From NCBI GenBank assembly GCA_022819945.1, contig JAJEGI010000115.1:1-64000 (forward strand): a DNA stretch of 64,000 nucleotides, given 5' to 3'. A program made the position numbers and the translations under genes. The notes beneath the pieces are model-generated. The model had not been told where the DNA came from. It did not search any database and saw only the letters and a program-made list of their open reading frames with translations. The stretch comes from Candidatus Poribacteria bacterium. Its GTDB lineage: Bacteria; Poribacteria; WGA-4E; WGA-3G. Of this stretch, positions 7,461-15,602 are shown in pieces (within the stretch, counting starts at the first letter, position 1; each line of letters starts with the position of its first letter).

Positions 7461-9293
7461 TTATCCTATTTCGTCTATGATTTCTTGTAGGTCGGCTCGG
7501 AGTTCGTCAACCGGTTCTCGACGGATTCCCATCGTGCCATCGTCCGCCTTTTTGATAATCGTATTATATTTACCTGCACCGGGTTCCTCTTTCTCAGGAT
7601 GGTCGTCCCGTGAATGTGCACCGATGCTTGCTCGTCGTTCCAATGCCGCGAGTGCGATCGCTTCGGAGACTGTGAGTAGGCAGTCGAGGTCAAGCGCGGT
7701 ATGCCATCCGGCATTGTATTCGCGGTTGCCGATAGCGTGGACATTTTCCGCTTTTTCACGCAGGTTTTGGATCTCCGCTAAGGCTTGCGCGAGGCTCTCT
7801 TGGCTTCGGGCAATTCCGACGAGTTCCTGCATTTTATCTTGGAGTTGTGCCTGAATATCATAGGGCCCCACCTTGTCTCCGTTGCCATCTTCTGGCGGGT
7901 TCTCAAAGGGTTTCAGCGTGTGCGCAGCGATTGTATCAATTTCTGATTCATCAAGCGATACTGCTTTATTTTCTATTGCAAACCGTGCTGCGTATTCGCC
8001 TGCACGTTTACCGAAAACAAGCAGGTCGGATAGTGAATTCCCGCCGAGCCTATTGGCACCGTGTAAACCGGCTGCACATTCGCCTGCTGCAAAGAGTCCG
8101 GGCACCGCTGTCATCTGAGAATCGGCATCGACGCGGATACCGCCCATGATATAGTGCGTTGTAGGACCGACCTCCATCGGTTCTTGTGTGATGTCGATGT
8201 CGGCAAGTTCTTTGAATTGATGGTACATGCTCGGCAGTTTCCTACGGATATGCTCAGGGGCGTTCGGCATCTTTTCCTTAATCCATGCGATATCCAAGAA
8301 AACGCCGCCGTGCGGGCTGCCTCTGCCTTCTTGTACTTCTCGGACGATGCAGCGTGCGACGTGATCACGTGTGAGGAGTTCAGGTGGGCGGCGCGCTTCT
8401 CGATCCCCTTGCGTATACAGCCACCCCTCTTCAGGGTTATCCGCCGTCTGATCCACATAGAGTTCCGGGATGTCGTCGAACATGAAACGGTTGCCTTCGC
8501 TGTTTGTAAGGATACCGCCTTCACCGCGGACCCCCTCTGTAACCAAGATGCCGCGAACACTGGGGGGCCATACCATACCTGTCGGATGGAATTGGACGAA
8601 CTCCATATCAATGAGTTCCGCGCCAGCGTGATAGGCAAGCGAGTGCCCATCACCCGTATATTCCCAACTATTGCTCGTAACTTTATAGGCTTTCCCGACA
8701 CCGCCAGTTGCCAAAACGACGGCTTTCGCAGCAAAGATTTTGAAGCGTCCTTTTTCGCGTTCATAACCGAAGGCACCCGATACCCTGTCCCCTGTTTTCA
8801 GGAGCGAAACAACCGTATTCTCCATGTGCACTTCAATACCTTGATGAATACCGTGATCCTGTAGTGCCCGGATCATTTCCAATCCCGTCCGGTCGCCGAC
8901 GTGTGCGAGGCGTGGGTATTGGTGTCCACCGAAGTTTCGCTGGAGGATACCTCCATCTTGTGTCCGGTCAAAGAGTGCGCCCCATGCTTCAAGTTCGCGG
9001 ACGCGGTCGGGTGATTCCTGCGCGTGGAGTTCTGCCATCCGTGCGTCGGAGAGATACTGTCCGCCGCGCATGGTGTCGGCAAAATGCACACGCCAACTGT
9101 CTCTTTCATCGACGTTCGCTAAGGCAGCAGCGACACCACCTTCTGCCATGACGGTGTGTGCTTTACCGAGCAAGGATTTGCATACGAGTCCGACTTTAAG
9201 ATCACCTACAGCGGCTTCAATGGCGGCACGCAGTCCAGCCCCACCGGCTCCAATTATTAATACATCATATTCATGCGTTTCGTAAGATGCCAC
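7461..9293 (-). CDS. sdhA: Succinate dehydrogenase flavoprotein subunit
   Basis: A 610-residue catalytic subunit that oxidises succinate to fumarate with covalently bound FAD. The dinucleotide motif GAGGAG is at 15-20. His46 in the AHTVMAEGG block is the expected FAD-linkage histidine. The substrate-site motif HPTG and the C-terminal helical domain are present. The start is GTG at 9293, preceded by AGAGGA at good spacing. It lies between sdhC and sdhB on the same strand, with a 166-base gap from sdhC that holds a degenerate palindrome. Confidence 0.96.
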   Translation of the reverse strand: MASYETHEYDVLIIGAGGAGLRAAIEAAVGDLKVGLVCKSLLGKAHTVMAEGGVAAALANVDERDSWRVHFADTMRGGQYLSDARMAELHAQESPDRVRELEAWGALFDRTQDGGILQRNFGGHQYPRLAHVGDRTGLEMIRALQDHGIHQGIEVHMENTVVSLLKTGDRVSGAFGYEREKGRFKIFAAKAVVLATGGVGKAYKVTSNSWEYTGDGHSLAYHAGAELIDMEFVQFHPTGMVWPPSVRGILVTEGVRGEGGILTNSEGNRFMFDDIPELYVDQTADNPEEGWLYTQGDREARRPPELLTRDHVARCIVREVQEGRGSPHGGVFLDIAWIKEKMPNAPEHIRRKLPSMYHQFKELADIDITQEPMEVGPTTHYIMGGIRVDADSQMTAVPGLFAAGECAAGLHGANRLGGNSLSDLLVFGKRAGEYAARFAIENKAVSLDESEIDTIAAHTLKPFENPPEDGNGDKVGPYDIQAQLQDKMQELVGIARSQESLAQALAEIQNLREKAENVHAIGNREYNAGWHTALDLDCLLTVSEAIALAALERRASIGAHSRDDHPEKEEPGAGKYNTIIKKADDGTMGIRREPVDELRADLQEIIDEIG

Positions 9294-9380
9294 GTTAATG
9301 TTCCTCTTTCTTCTCTACTAAAATGTCAAGGTGATTTAGTTTTAAGAAATTCGCGGGTTTTATGCTTTCTGTTACAGATC

Positions 9381-9418
9381 CGGTGCGGTTAGAAACACGC
9401 ACCTACCGGGCCTGGGGG
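9381..9418. repeat. Degenerate palindrome between sdhC and sdhA
   Basis: GGTGCGGTT...CGCACCTACCGGGCC resembles the palindromes at 725-745 and 3013-3049, but the stem carries mismatches. It sits inside the sdh operon, where it could partly end transcription or stabilise an mRNA end. Confidence 0.5.
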
Positions 9419-9459
9419 TCCAAAATTGGACGAAAAAACCGAGAACTAAATAGCCCTGA

Positions 9460-10275
9460 CTAAAATGTAATCCAGTCCTGGCCGAGTGCCGGTGCTATAA
9501 AGCGGACATATACATCAGAAAAACCGACCCAGCAGAGACTCATCCATGCCCAAAGCATGTGCCGACGGTTTAAGCAACTGACACAGTTATAAGCACCCCG
9601 ACGGATTGGTGCCTTGGAGAGCAGATCGACCACCCCGCCGACTAAGTGTCGTAAAGAGTGGCACCCGAGCGTATAACCGCCTAAAAGGACGACATTACCT
9701 GCCAAAATGATGGTGCCCACGCCGATACCGAAGGTTGTCCCACCGTTACCATCGTCGAACCAGAGTGCTTTCCATACATCATAAGCGAGAATACCGAGAA
9801 AGATAATCGCGATATAAAGGAAATATCTATGGATATTCTGTATAATCAATGGAAACGAATGTTCACCCCTATAGTTATTACGGGGTTCTGACACTGTACA
9901 GGAGGGTGGGTCTGCCCAGAACGCTTTGTAATATGCGCCGCGGTAGTAATAGCAGGTAAAGCGAAATCCGAGTGGCATCCACATAATCAGGACTGCTGGA
10001 GTAATGAAACCTGGTATCCAAGATGGCATGACACCAAACCAACTGTGTTCAACGCTATGCGCGACCGCTTCAGTACCGAAAAGCACCGGTGAGTAGAGCG
10101 GTGACAGGTAGGGTCCGTGAATGAAATGGTTCCCTTCAAAAACGCGGAAGAGACCGTAAAGGACGAAGAGTCCCAACCCGATAAATACAGCTAAGGGTTG
10201 CAACCACCATGTATCTCGGCGTTGGGTTTGGAAAGGGCGGTTTTCTGTTAAGGTGAGTTCTGGATGTTGGGTCAT
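9460..10275 (-). CDS. sdhC: Succinate dehydrogenase membrane anchor subunit
   Basis: A 271-residue integral membrane protein with about five hydrophobic segments. It resembles the anchor of the mycobacterial Sdh1 type rather than the short two-subunit anchors. Several histidines (for example in the HSLRHLVGG segment) could ligate heme; a CVSC pair lies near the C-terminus. The anchor role is inferred from family resemblance and from the adjacent sdhA and sdhB. The ATG at 10275 is chosen because AAGGAAAA lies 7 bases upstream; the upstream extension has no ribosome binding site. Confidence 0.85.
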   Translation of the reverse strand: MTQHPELTLTENRPFQTQRRDTWWLQPLAVFIGLGLFVLYGLFRVFEGNHFIHGPYLSPLYSPVLFGTEAVAHSVEHSWFGVMPSWIPGFITPAVLIMWMPLGFRFTCYYYRGAYYKAFWADPPSCTVSEPRNNYRGEHSFPLIIQNIHRYFLYIAIIFLGILAYDVWKALWFDDGNGGTTFGIGVGTIILAGNVVLLGGYTLGCHSLRHLVGGVVDLLSKAPIRRGAYNCVSCLNRRHMLWAWMSLCWVGFSDVYVRFIAPALGQDWITF

Positions 10276-10460
10276 AGACGATTTTTCCTTACCTTCAATA
10301 AATAAACAATACAAGTACAAGCAAGTCTGGAAATTGTTATATCAGACATATTTTGCTATTCTATGTTTTTTAATTTTTTGCGAAGCACAGTACCTTGCCC
10401 CATGCGGATGCTCACAAAAACGAAAACTCAGTGAAGTCTAAAGGGTTCCGAGTGAATAGG

Positions 10461-10658
10461 TTAATCCTTCTCATTGTGTTTGGTTCGGGGCTGCGGTGGA
10501 GGGAGATATTTCCAACCGAGCGCTTTGAATTTTTTTTGTTCTGCCTTCAAATAATCGTAGAGTTCCTATGCGGAGTTGAATTGGGCAGCAAATTCTTCTT
10601 TCATCCGATAGCACTCTTCTAAAACAGGGTCCATGCGTGGGTCAATTTTGTCTTTCAT
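10461..10658 (-). pseudogene. Small ORF broken by one in-frame TAG
   Basis: From the ATG at 10658 (GAGGGG 6 bases upstream) a 65-residue, charged protein reads to the TAA at 10461-10463, interrupted only by TAG at 10566-10568 (codon 31). The peptide before the stop contains DPVLEEC and MKEEFAAQFN; after it come ELYDYLKAEQKKFKALGW and a Pro-rich end. Both halves read as one amphipathic helical small protein, so a single nonsense mutation is the simplest reading. I do not recognise a function. No frameshift is needed to join the halves. Confidence 0.6.
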
Positions 10659-10751
10659 TTGAATCCCCTCAATAAGTTCTATAGGTGTGCAGAGGGTTGT
10701 AGGTTGAAATCCAGCTGCGTGACAAATGTCGCATTATATAGTATCATACGA

Positions 10752-10850
10752 TTAGATTTTTGTCAAATTACGGAGCCATTCGCTGGCAAGCATGCGTCCA
10801 TCCGGACTGAATGCTACATTCCAAATATCTCTCGTATGCCCAGTGAGCGT
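10752..10850 (-). pseudogene. WD40-repeat gene remnant
   Basis: One WD40 blade survives: GHTRDIWNVAFSPDGRMLAS, read from 10850 down to a TAA at 10752-10754. An in-frame TAA lies just upstream, and no start codon or further blades are found. It is a leftover of a WD40 gene like the complete one at 15603-17603. It sits between the NAD-epimerase gene and the broken small ORF. Confidence 0.65.
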
Positions 10851-10853
10851 TTT

Positions 10854-11591
10854 TTACACACGCGTATGCGTCAACGGTTCCCAGCCGAGCAGGCGTTTCG
10901 CTTTTGAGAGGTTAATCTCCTTCTGTTCATGGTCGCCAGCAATAAAGAAGGCATCAAAACCTTCGTGCTCGACCGAAATCGCAGCGAGATAAGCAGTCGC
11001 TAAGTCTTCCTCATCTGTCCACCAGATATGCACTGAGGCATCTTTCGGTTGGTTGTAACGCTCAAGCCACTGTTCACGTGTGGATGGACCCGTAATGCGC
11101 AAAGCGATCAGCGACATACCGTGTTCCCGCGAGAAGTATTCGCAGACCTGTTCACCAAATCCCTTGGTTAACCCATAAACACCTGGGTTATCGCGCGGCA
11201 CGACATCTTCGTACGGGAAATTGTTTCGCGTCCGCTCATGCACGGTGAAAGTGCTTGTGTAGACAGCGTGCCGAATGCCTGCCTCCTTCGCTGCATGTAG
11301 AACGATATGCAGCCCTTTTGCGTTTACCTCGTAGTTTGCGACAATGTCGCTGAAATCCGCCACAGAGGACCGGTCGCTTGTCGGTTGCAGCATCACCATA
11401 TAAACAAACGTATCCATCCCTTTCAACGCTTCTTGAACGATGTCGGGGTCGGTAACGGAGCCTTGGATGTAATCTATAGAGGTATCTTTAGGTGGGTTAA
11501 CATCAAGCACTCGGAAATTGTGATGACTCTTCATATAAGGAAGCGTCATTGTTCCGACGTGCCCCGAACCACCTATCAGTAAAACGTTCAT
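10854..11591 (-). CDS. NAD-dependent epimerase/dehydratase family protein
   Basis: A 245-residue extended short-chain dehydrogenase. The N-terminal NAD motif GGSGHVG is at 7-13, and the catalytic YxxxK appears as YGLTK in mid-protein. The family acts on nucleotide sugars or similar hydroxylated substrates; the substrate here is unknown. The ATG at 11591 has GGAG 7 bases upstream. It is the third gene of a probable operon (kinase-like, PhyH, epimerase), with 45 bases between it and the PhyH gene. That gap holds a GGCAC/GTGCC palindrome. Confidence 0.85.
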   Translation of the reverse strand: MNVLLIGGSGHVGTMTLPYMKSHHNFRVLDVNPPKDTSIDYIQGSVTDPDIVQEALKGMDTFVYMVMLQPTSDRSSVADFSDIVANYEVNAKGLHIVLHAAKEAGIRHAVYTSTFTVHERTRNNFPYEDVVPRDNPGVYGLTKGFGEQVCEYFSREHGMSLIALRITGPSTREQWLERYNQPKDASVHIWWTDEEDLATAYLAAISVEHEGFDAFFIAGDHEQKEINLSKAKRLLGWEPLTHTRV

Positions 11592-11636
11592 ATTTAGTCT
11601 CCACTGGCTACGGCACAACGGCGTGTGCCTGCTACT

Positions 11637-12494
11637 TTATTGATGGGCATACGCGCGATGCTGGATTCGCAGATCAAAATCGTCGTTTGGATCCCATGTC
11701 GGCATGTCTGACGGCACTTCGTAAGCAAACTGCTCTGTGTCTGACGAATAGGGGTTCGTACGGCGTTCATGAAGGGCGCGTTGATACATTTTGCACCGCT
11801 GCGTCAGGAATTCGTTTTGCCACCACTTATACCGCTCGTTCCACCGCGGGGTGCGTTGATCGAAGTAGATAACCCGACGGAGTGTGTCGCTTGTGTTGAT
11901 TTTGCTGCCGTGCAAGACTTTGGTATGATGGAGCAGAATATCACCGGGTTCTACCTCTGCTGGCACTGCGTCTTCCCGCTCAAAATTGACTTCACCGCGG
12001 TCAATAACTTCCTGTGCCTCTTCAATCCCCCAGAGATGGCTTTTTGGAACGACCCAGACGCATCCGTTATCGACGGTGGAGTCATCAAGATATATGTCAA
12101 CGTTGAAGATCGGGTGATTTTCTTTAATCGCATTTCCATCACGGTGCCACCGGACAGAAGAACCGTGTTTCGGCAGTTTGAAAACAAGGGATTCATAGCA
12201 TGGGATAAAATCAGGACCAATAATCCGATGCAGCAGATCACCAATAGAAGGATGTCCAAGAAGCCGAAGCGAGAATTCATTCGGATGGGAATGTAGATAG
12301 GTCAGATAGTAAGGGATCCCTTCCGGTCCACGGTTGCACCATTCATCTGCCGGTCCGCCTGCCAAAATTTCGTCAATAAGCCGTTGACTTTCGTTTTGCG
12401 TAACAGCGAGTTCATCGGGTTGGATAACGCCTTTCAGAATGAGATAGCCGTTATCGTTAAAGAATTGGATTTCGTTGTCAGTAATTTTTTTCAT
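11637..12494 (-). CDS. Phytanoyl-CoA dioxygenase (PhyH) family protein
   Basis: A 285-residue Fe(II)/2-oxoglutarate-dependent oxygenase. The iron triad is visible as H117-x-D119 in RWHRDG and distal H195 in KVLHGS, with Arg206/207 placed to bind 2-oxoglutarate. The family hydroxylates varied small molecules; the substrate is unknown. The ATG at 12494 is the usual N-terminus; AAGGAGG lies 15 bases upstream, longer than usual. An upstream ATG at 12521 overlaps that ribosome binding site and is rejected. It is the middle gene of the kinase-PhyH-epimerase set. Confidence 0.9.
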   Translation of the reverse strand: MKKITDNEIQFFNDNGYLILKGVIQPDELAVTQNESQRLIDEILAGGPADEWCNRGPEGIPYYLTYLHSHPNEFSLRLLGHPSIGDLLHRIIGPDFIPCYESLVFKLPKHGSSVRWHRDGNAIKENHPIFNVDIYLDDSTVDNGCVWVVPKSHLWGIEEAQEVIDRGEVNFEREDAVPAEVEPGDILLHHTKVLHGSKINTSDTLRRVIYFDQRTPRWNERYKWWQNEFLTQRCKMYQRALHERRTNPYSSDTEQFAYEVPSDMPTWDPNDDFDLRIQHRAYAHQ

Positions 12495-12526
12495 TTTTTT
12501 AACTATGAACCTCCTTGGCATTATTT

Positions 12527-13342
12527 TTAGTTATCGACAATTGCGGCGTGCCATGCCGAAACGAATTCGTGGACAGATGGGTATCGCATCTGTTTGTCTG
12601 TATTCGTTGCTTTTTTCGCGACGTGCCACATCGCATCGTTTCCCTTCCAAGCGTTTCGGGCATCGCAGTTGTTAGCGAGCAGTACGAATGCTGTACGCCC
12701 TAACATAAAGACGTTTGTCCTTTCGTCGATGCGTTCGCCTTTCTGAAATTCCTCCGGTGCCATAAAGCGAGACGAGCCGTACAGCCGTCCTCGGTCGTTT
12801 ATGAAGGGGCCCGGATGGTAGTGGTCGAAATCGTACAGATGTATCCGCTTTTTCTGAAAATCATAGATGATACAACCATCATAAAAATCTTCAGCGATGA
12901 AACCCTTTTTTTCGATAAGCATGTGGACATCATAAATAACGTTAAGTGCATCAATAATTTCAGCTGCTGGTAACGCACAAAACCTGTCGCGTGGATGGAC
13001 TTCATCAGCACGGAGTTCCCTTTCAGGGCGCAAACCCTCACCGTCTACCCAGTCATAGACCAGTGTAAATCCATCAGTTGTCGTGAAAGCGTTGTACAAT
13101 TGCGGGAGTGCCTCGTGCTGGACAGCGGCTTGGAAGCGAACAGCCTGTTTGAGCCACGTGATGCTTTGTGGGATGTTACTGTATTTGACAAACCAGCGTT
13201 GATCGTCCATCACTGTCTGAAATGATTGACATCCGGAATCGTGTTCTGGGAACGGATATGTGGTTTGGGCGATCTGATTCAAGTATGTTTCGATATCTGT
13301 GTCAATCTTTGTAACGTTCAGAAGTGGGTGCTGGATGGGCAT
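12527..13342 (-). CDS. Atypical protein kinase-like protein
   Basis: A 271-residue protein with a eukaryotic-like kinase fold but altered motifs. Lys53 in RWFVKYS fits the ATP-binding lysine. The catalytic loop HRDxxxxN is replaced by AEDFYDGC (150-157), DFG is replaced by DFD (171-173), and the APE motif is kept as APEEF (195-199). It could be an unusual active kinase or a pseudokinase. It lies 32 bases upstream of the PhyH gene on the same strand and probably starts the operon. A moderate promoter precedes it at 13415-13444. Confidence 0.75.
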   Translation of the reverse strand: MPIQHPLLNVTKIDTDIETYLNQIAQTTYPFPEHDSGCQSFQTVMDDQRWFVKYSNIPQSITWLKQAVRFQAAVQHEALPQLYNAFTTTDGFTLVYDWVDGEGLRPERELRADEVHPRDRFCALPAAEIIDALNVIYDVHMLIEKKGFIAEDFYDGCIIYDFQKKRIHLYDFDHYHPGPFINDRGRLYGSSRFMAPEEFQKGERIDERTNVFMLGRTAFVLLANNCDARNAWKGNDAMWHVAKKATNTDKQMRYPSVHEFVSAWHAAIVDN

Positions 13343-13414
13343 CTCTTATGTCCTCATTACGTGCGGCAAAATTGTTTCTAACCGCTTTGCGTTGGTTATG
13401 TAGGTTGGGATAAG

Positions 13415-13444
13415 AGTATACACCAAAAGAAGAAAAAAGTCACA
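13415..13444 (-). promoter_or_regulatory. Possible promoter of the kinase-PhyH-epimerase operon
   Basis: Minus strand TGTGAC (13439-13444), 18-base spacer, TATACT (13415-13420). The -10 box is good and the -35 box is weak. It lies about 70 bases upstream of the kinase-like gene. Confidence 0.4.
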
Positions 13445-13506
13445 TTAATTGACAGGCAAAGAGTTGTGCAAGGACGAACAGCCCGTAAGTTTAGGCTGGC
13501 AAACCG

Positions 13507-15126
13507 CTAAATAGATGATAGTTGTTCTTGCATCACGGGAATCACGTAGCTCCGAATCGTCACGTTATCAACAGTTTCTGTCTCTATCCGTGGTTCCGGC
13601 TCACTGCGATGATCGAAGACTACATAGTATCCTTCCACTGTGCTCTCTAATTTAAGGTAGGCGGCGAGTTGCTGCTTGCCTGCCTGATAGCGGTGGAGGC
13701 CCTCCCAAATCTTGGTCTCAACGATATATTTTTGCTGATTGAAATTGACGAGCAGGTCCATCCGCCCCCGTCCTGTTGGCACTTCAAGGAACATCGCGCC
13801 CCCGACGGTCCGAACAAATTGGTCGAGATAGGTAGAAAGCAGGTACTGCCCAATAAACTCCTGTGGGGTTTCTGGTACTTGGAGAATCTTGTACCCTGCG
13901 CGCGCGATAAAATCCTTGAAGTTATCAAGAAGGCGTGTCATCTCAATCTGTCCATCCGGGGTGAGATAATCGGACAGGTCTGTTCTGGTATTTTCAGGGA
14001 AGTATTCGCTCTCCAGTCCGTTAATCACGGGTCGCAATGTCTGGAGAATACACTGTTGGTAAATCGGGTTGACAATTTCACACATCCCATCGCTACCCTC
14101 AGCAATGATGCCGTAAGTGGTGAGTTCGCTAATTCGCTCATCGTATAGGATAAACGGAACACCTTTGTCGTAGGAGGCTATCCGCATGAGGAGCGTCTCA
14201 AACCGTCGGTCTCTACGGATATTGGTTACCAGATGCGTCAGGTTCGTGTTGCGTTCCCGAAGAAGCTGGGCGTGGGCGTGTGAAAAGTGCACCATTGTAA
14301 TCGGTTCACTTTTCGGGATGTCCATCTCTTCGGTAAGGATTTGTGCGAGACGATTGACGAGGAAGGGTTGGCCGGCAGTCTGTTTATGAACGGCTGCAAC
14401 GGTCTCAGGGAGGAGAGCATGTCCTCCTTCAGCCGTATACTGTTGAAAGAGTTCGTCAACCTGTTCAAGTCTGAAGTTCGGCAATTTGAACTCATCTTGG
14501 ATATTAAATGGCGAGACGGACCTATCGTAGTCAAGCTGCGCGGTGCTTTTAACCCCGACAATGCCAACGCTGTGTGGACAGCACATCTCATCGGAGAGGT
14601 AGATCTCGCGGAGCGCGTATAGAAAATCGCTTATGACAGTTTGCGGGATGCCGTCAAACTCATCAATGAGGAGTACAACCCTCTTGAAAGCGGGGACATC
14701 CTTATGTGCATCACTGTCGAGAAAACTTCCGAGGTCTTGAAAGAAATTTACCATTGAAAAATTGTCGGTTGGCGTTGCGTTCTCCAGAAAGTGTGTGAGT
14801 GCCTCAGAAGGCGCGCCGCCGCGTTTTTGGAAGACACTCTCAATTTGCATGCGTATCCTATAGTGGAGCCGCTCGTAAAATGTAGTGGGTGTAGCATTGC
14901 GCATCGCTTGGAAATCTAACTGAATGGGAAAATAGGTCGGCTCTTCTGCCGTGAGTCTGTCAAGTGCCAATCGGAAAAAGGTGGTCTTCCCTGTCTGACG
15001 TGGTGCGAAGAGCACGATGTACCTGCCATCTTTGGTGCGGTTAATGAAATCCGTGATCTCCTCTGTGCGGGGGACAATATAGTGCCGTTCTGGGCGGACG
15101 CGACCCTGGGTGCCGAAACTTCTCAT
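13507..15126 (-). CDS. AAA ATPase with C-terminal PD-(D/E)xK-like nuclease domain
   Basis: A 539-residue protein. The N-terminal AAA-like domain has Walker A PRQTGKTT (42-49) and Walker B VVLLIDEFD (150-158). A middle winged-helix-like region follows. Near the C-terminus G-R-x-D457 and E470-T-K472 form a PD-(D/E)xK-type nuclease motif. Proteins of this design are widespread, multicopy and of unproven function; roles in defence or mobile DNA have been proposed. The ATG at 15126 has GGAGG 8 bases upstream. It stands alone. Its 5' side is the repeat-rich gap before the WD40 gene. Confidence 0.85.
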   Translation of the reverse strand: MRSFGTQGRVRPERHYIVPRTEEITDFINRTKDGRYIVLFAPRQTGKTTFFRLALDRLTAEEPTYFPIQLDFQAMRNATPTTFYERLHYRIRMQIESVFQKRGGAPSEALTHFLENATPTDNFSMVNFFQDLGSFLDSDAHKDVPAFKRVVLLIDEFDGIPQTVISDFLYALREIYLSDEMCCPHSVGIVGVKSTAQLDYDRSVSPFNIQDEFKLPNFRLEQVDELFQQYTAEGGHALLPETVAAVHKQTAGQPFLVNRLAQILTEEMDIPKSEPITMVHFSHAHAQLLRERNTNLTHLVTNIRRDRRFETLLMRIASYDKGVPFILYDERISELTTYGIIAEGSDGMCEIVNPIYQQCILQTLRPVINGLESEYFPENTRTDLSDYLTPDGQIEMTRLLDNFKDFIARAGYKILQVPETPQEFIGQYLLSTYLDQFVRTVGGAMFLEVPTGRGRMDLLVNFNQQKYIVETKIWEGLHRYQAGKQQLAAYLKLESTVEGYYVVFDHRSEPEPRIETETVDNVTIRSYVIPVMQEQLSSI

Positions 15127-15257
15127 TTTTTGCTCCTCCGCCTTCTATTGTATCGTACTGCTATGTGAAAGTCCATTCCTAATTTCTGAGTCCGCATTAT
15201 GCAAATGATACGTGCCAAACTGGCCATATTAGATTGCCGTCAAAATATTTCCTTAAG

Positions 15258-15328
15258 TCCTATAGATAAGGCGTTAGGTCCCAAAGATAGATGGCACCAT
15301 CGTGCCCACCACTTACTAATAAAGGCGC
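15258..15328 (-). pseudogene. Duplicated 3' end of the WD40 gene
   Basis: On the minus strand it reads PLLVSGGHDGAIYLWDLTPYL and then a stop. This nearly equals the C-terminus of the complete WD40 protein at 15603-17603, which ends LLVSGGHDGAIYLWDLKPYHL. It begins exactly where the repeat element at 15331 ends. The copy and its parent flank the element pair, which points to a local duplication linked to element insertion. Confidence 0.8.
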
Positions 15329-15330
15329 GT

Positions 15331-15433
15331 AGGTTGGGTTGAACGGAAACCTACTAACGATTACACAGAAAAGGTAGGTGTCAAATTCATCTGGAAACCT
15401 AAAACAACCAAAAACCGAGTGAAACCCAACGTA
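15331..15433 (+). mobile_element. MITE-like element, copy A
   Basis: About 100 bases beginning GTAGGTTGGGTTGAACGG and ending GTGAAACCCAACG. The ends form an imperfect inverted repeat (GTTGGGTT / AACCCAAC) and the inside is unrelated to the other copies. No coding capacity is seen. Ends of this type are common in intergenic repeats of cyanobacteria and related uncultured lineages. Confidence 0.65.
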
Positions 15434-15450
15434 TTATCATACCGCCAGCG

Positions 15451-15560
15451 TTTGGGTTGTTGGGTTTCGCTATACCTATTAACTGGAATAGTTTACTGAA
15501 GATCAAAATTCTCCGTATCAATAAAATGAATCTGGAGTTTACCGCTCAACCCAACCTACG
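15451..15560 (-). mobile_element. MITE-like element, copy B (inverted)
   Basis: On the minus strand it begins CGTAGGTTGGGTTGAGCGGT and ends GGTATAGCGAAACCCAACAA. It is inverted relative to copy A, 17 bases away. Its ends match copy C at 31148-31260 almost exactly, while the interior differs. Confidence 0.7.
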
Positions 15561-15602
15561 TCTGATTTGCATTTTTATTATCGAACTCACGTTCCTTATG
15601 TC

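Larger units (their letters stand above)
15127..15602. other. Repeat-rich gap with a duplicated WD40 3' end
   Basis: There is no complete gene here. From the left it holds unremarkable DNA (15127-15257), a duplicate of the last codons of the WD40 gene (15258-15328), and two inverted copies of a terminal-repeat element (15331-15560). About 40 unremarkable bases follow, up to the WD40 stop. Confidence 0.75.

Noticed and set aside
10566-10568. UAG as a sense codon (recoding)
   Set aside because: Most genes in the window read normally and some end in TAG (for example the Gfo/Idh/MocA gene at 33316), so a simple nonsense mutation is more likely.
13507-15126. Transposase or integrase
   Set aside because: The ATPase and PD-(D/E)xK-like motifs fit an AAA-nuclease protein. 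No DDE or recombinase motif and no terminal repeats flank the gene.
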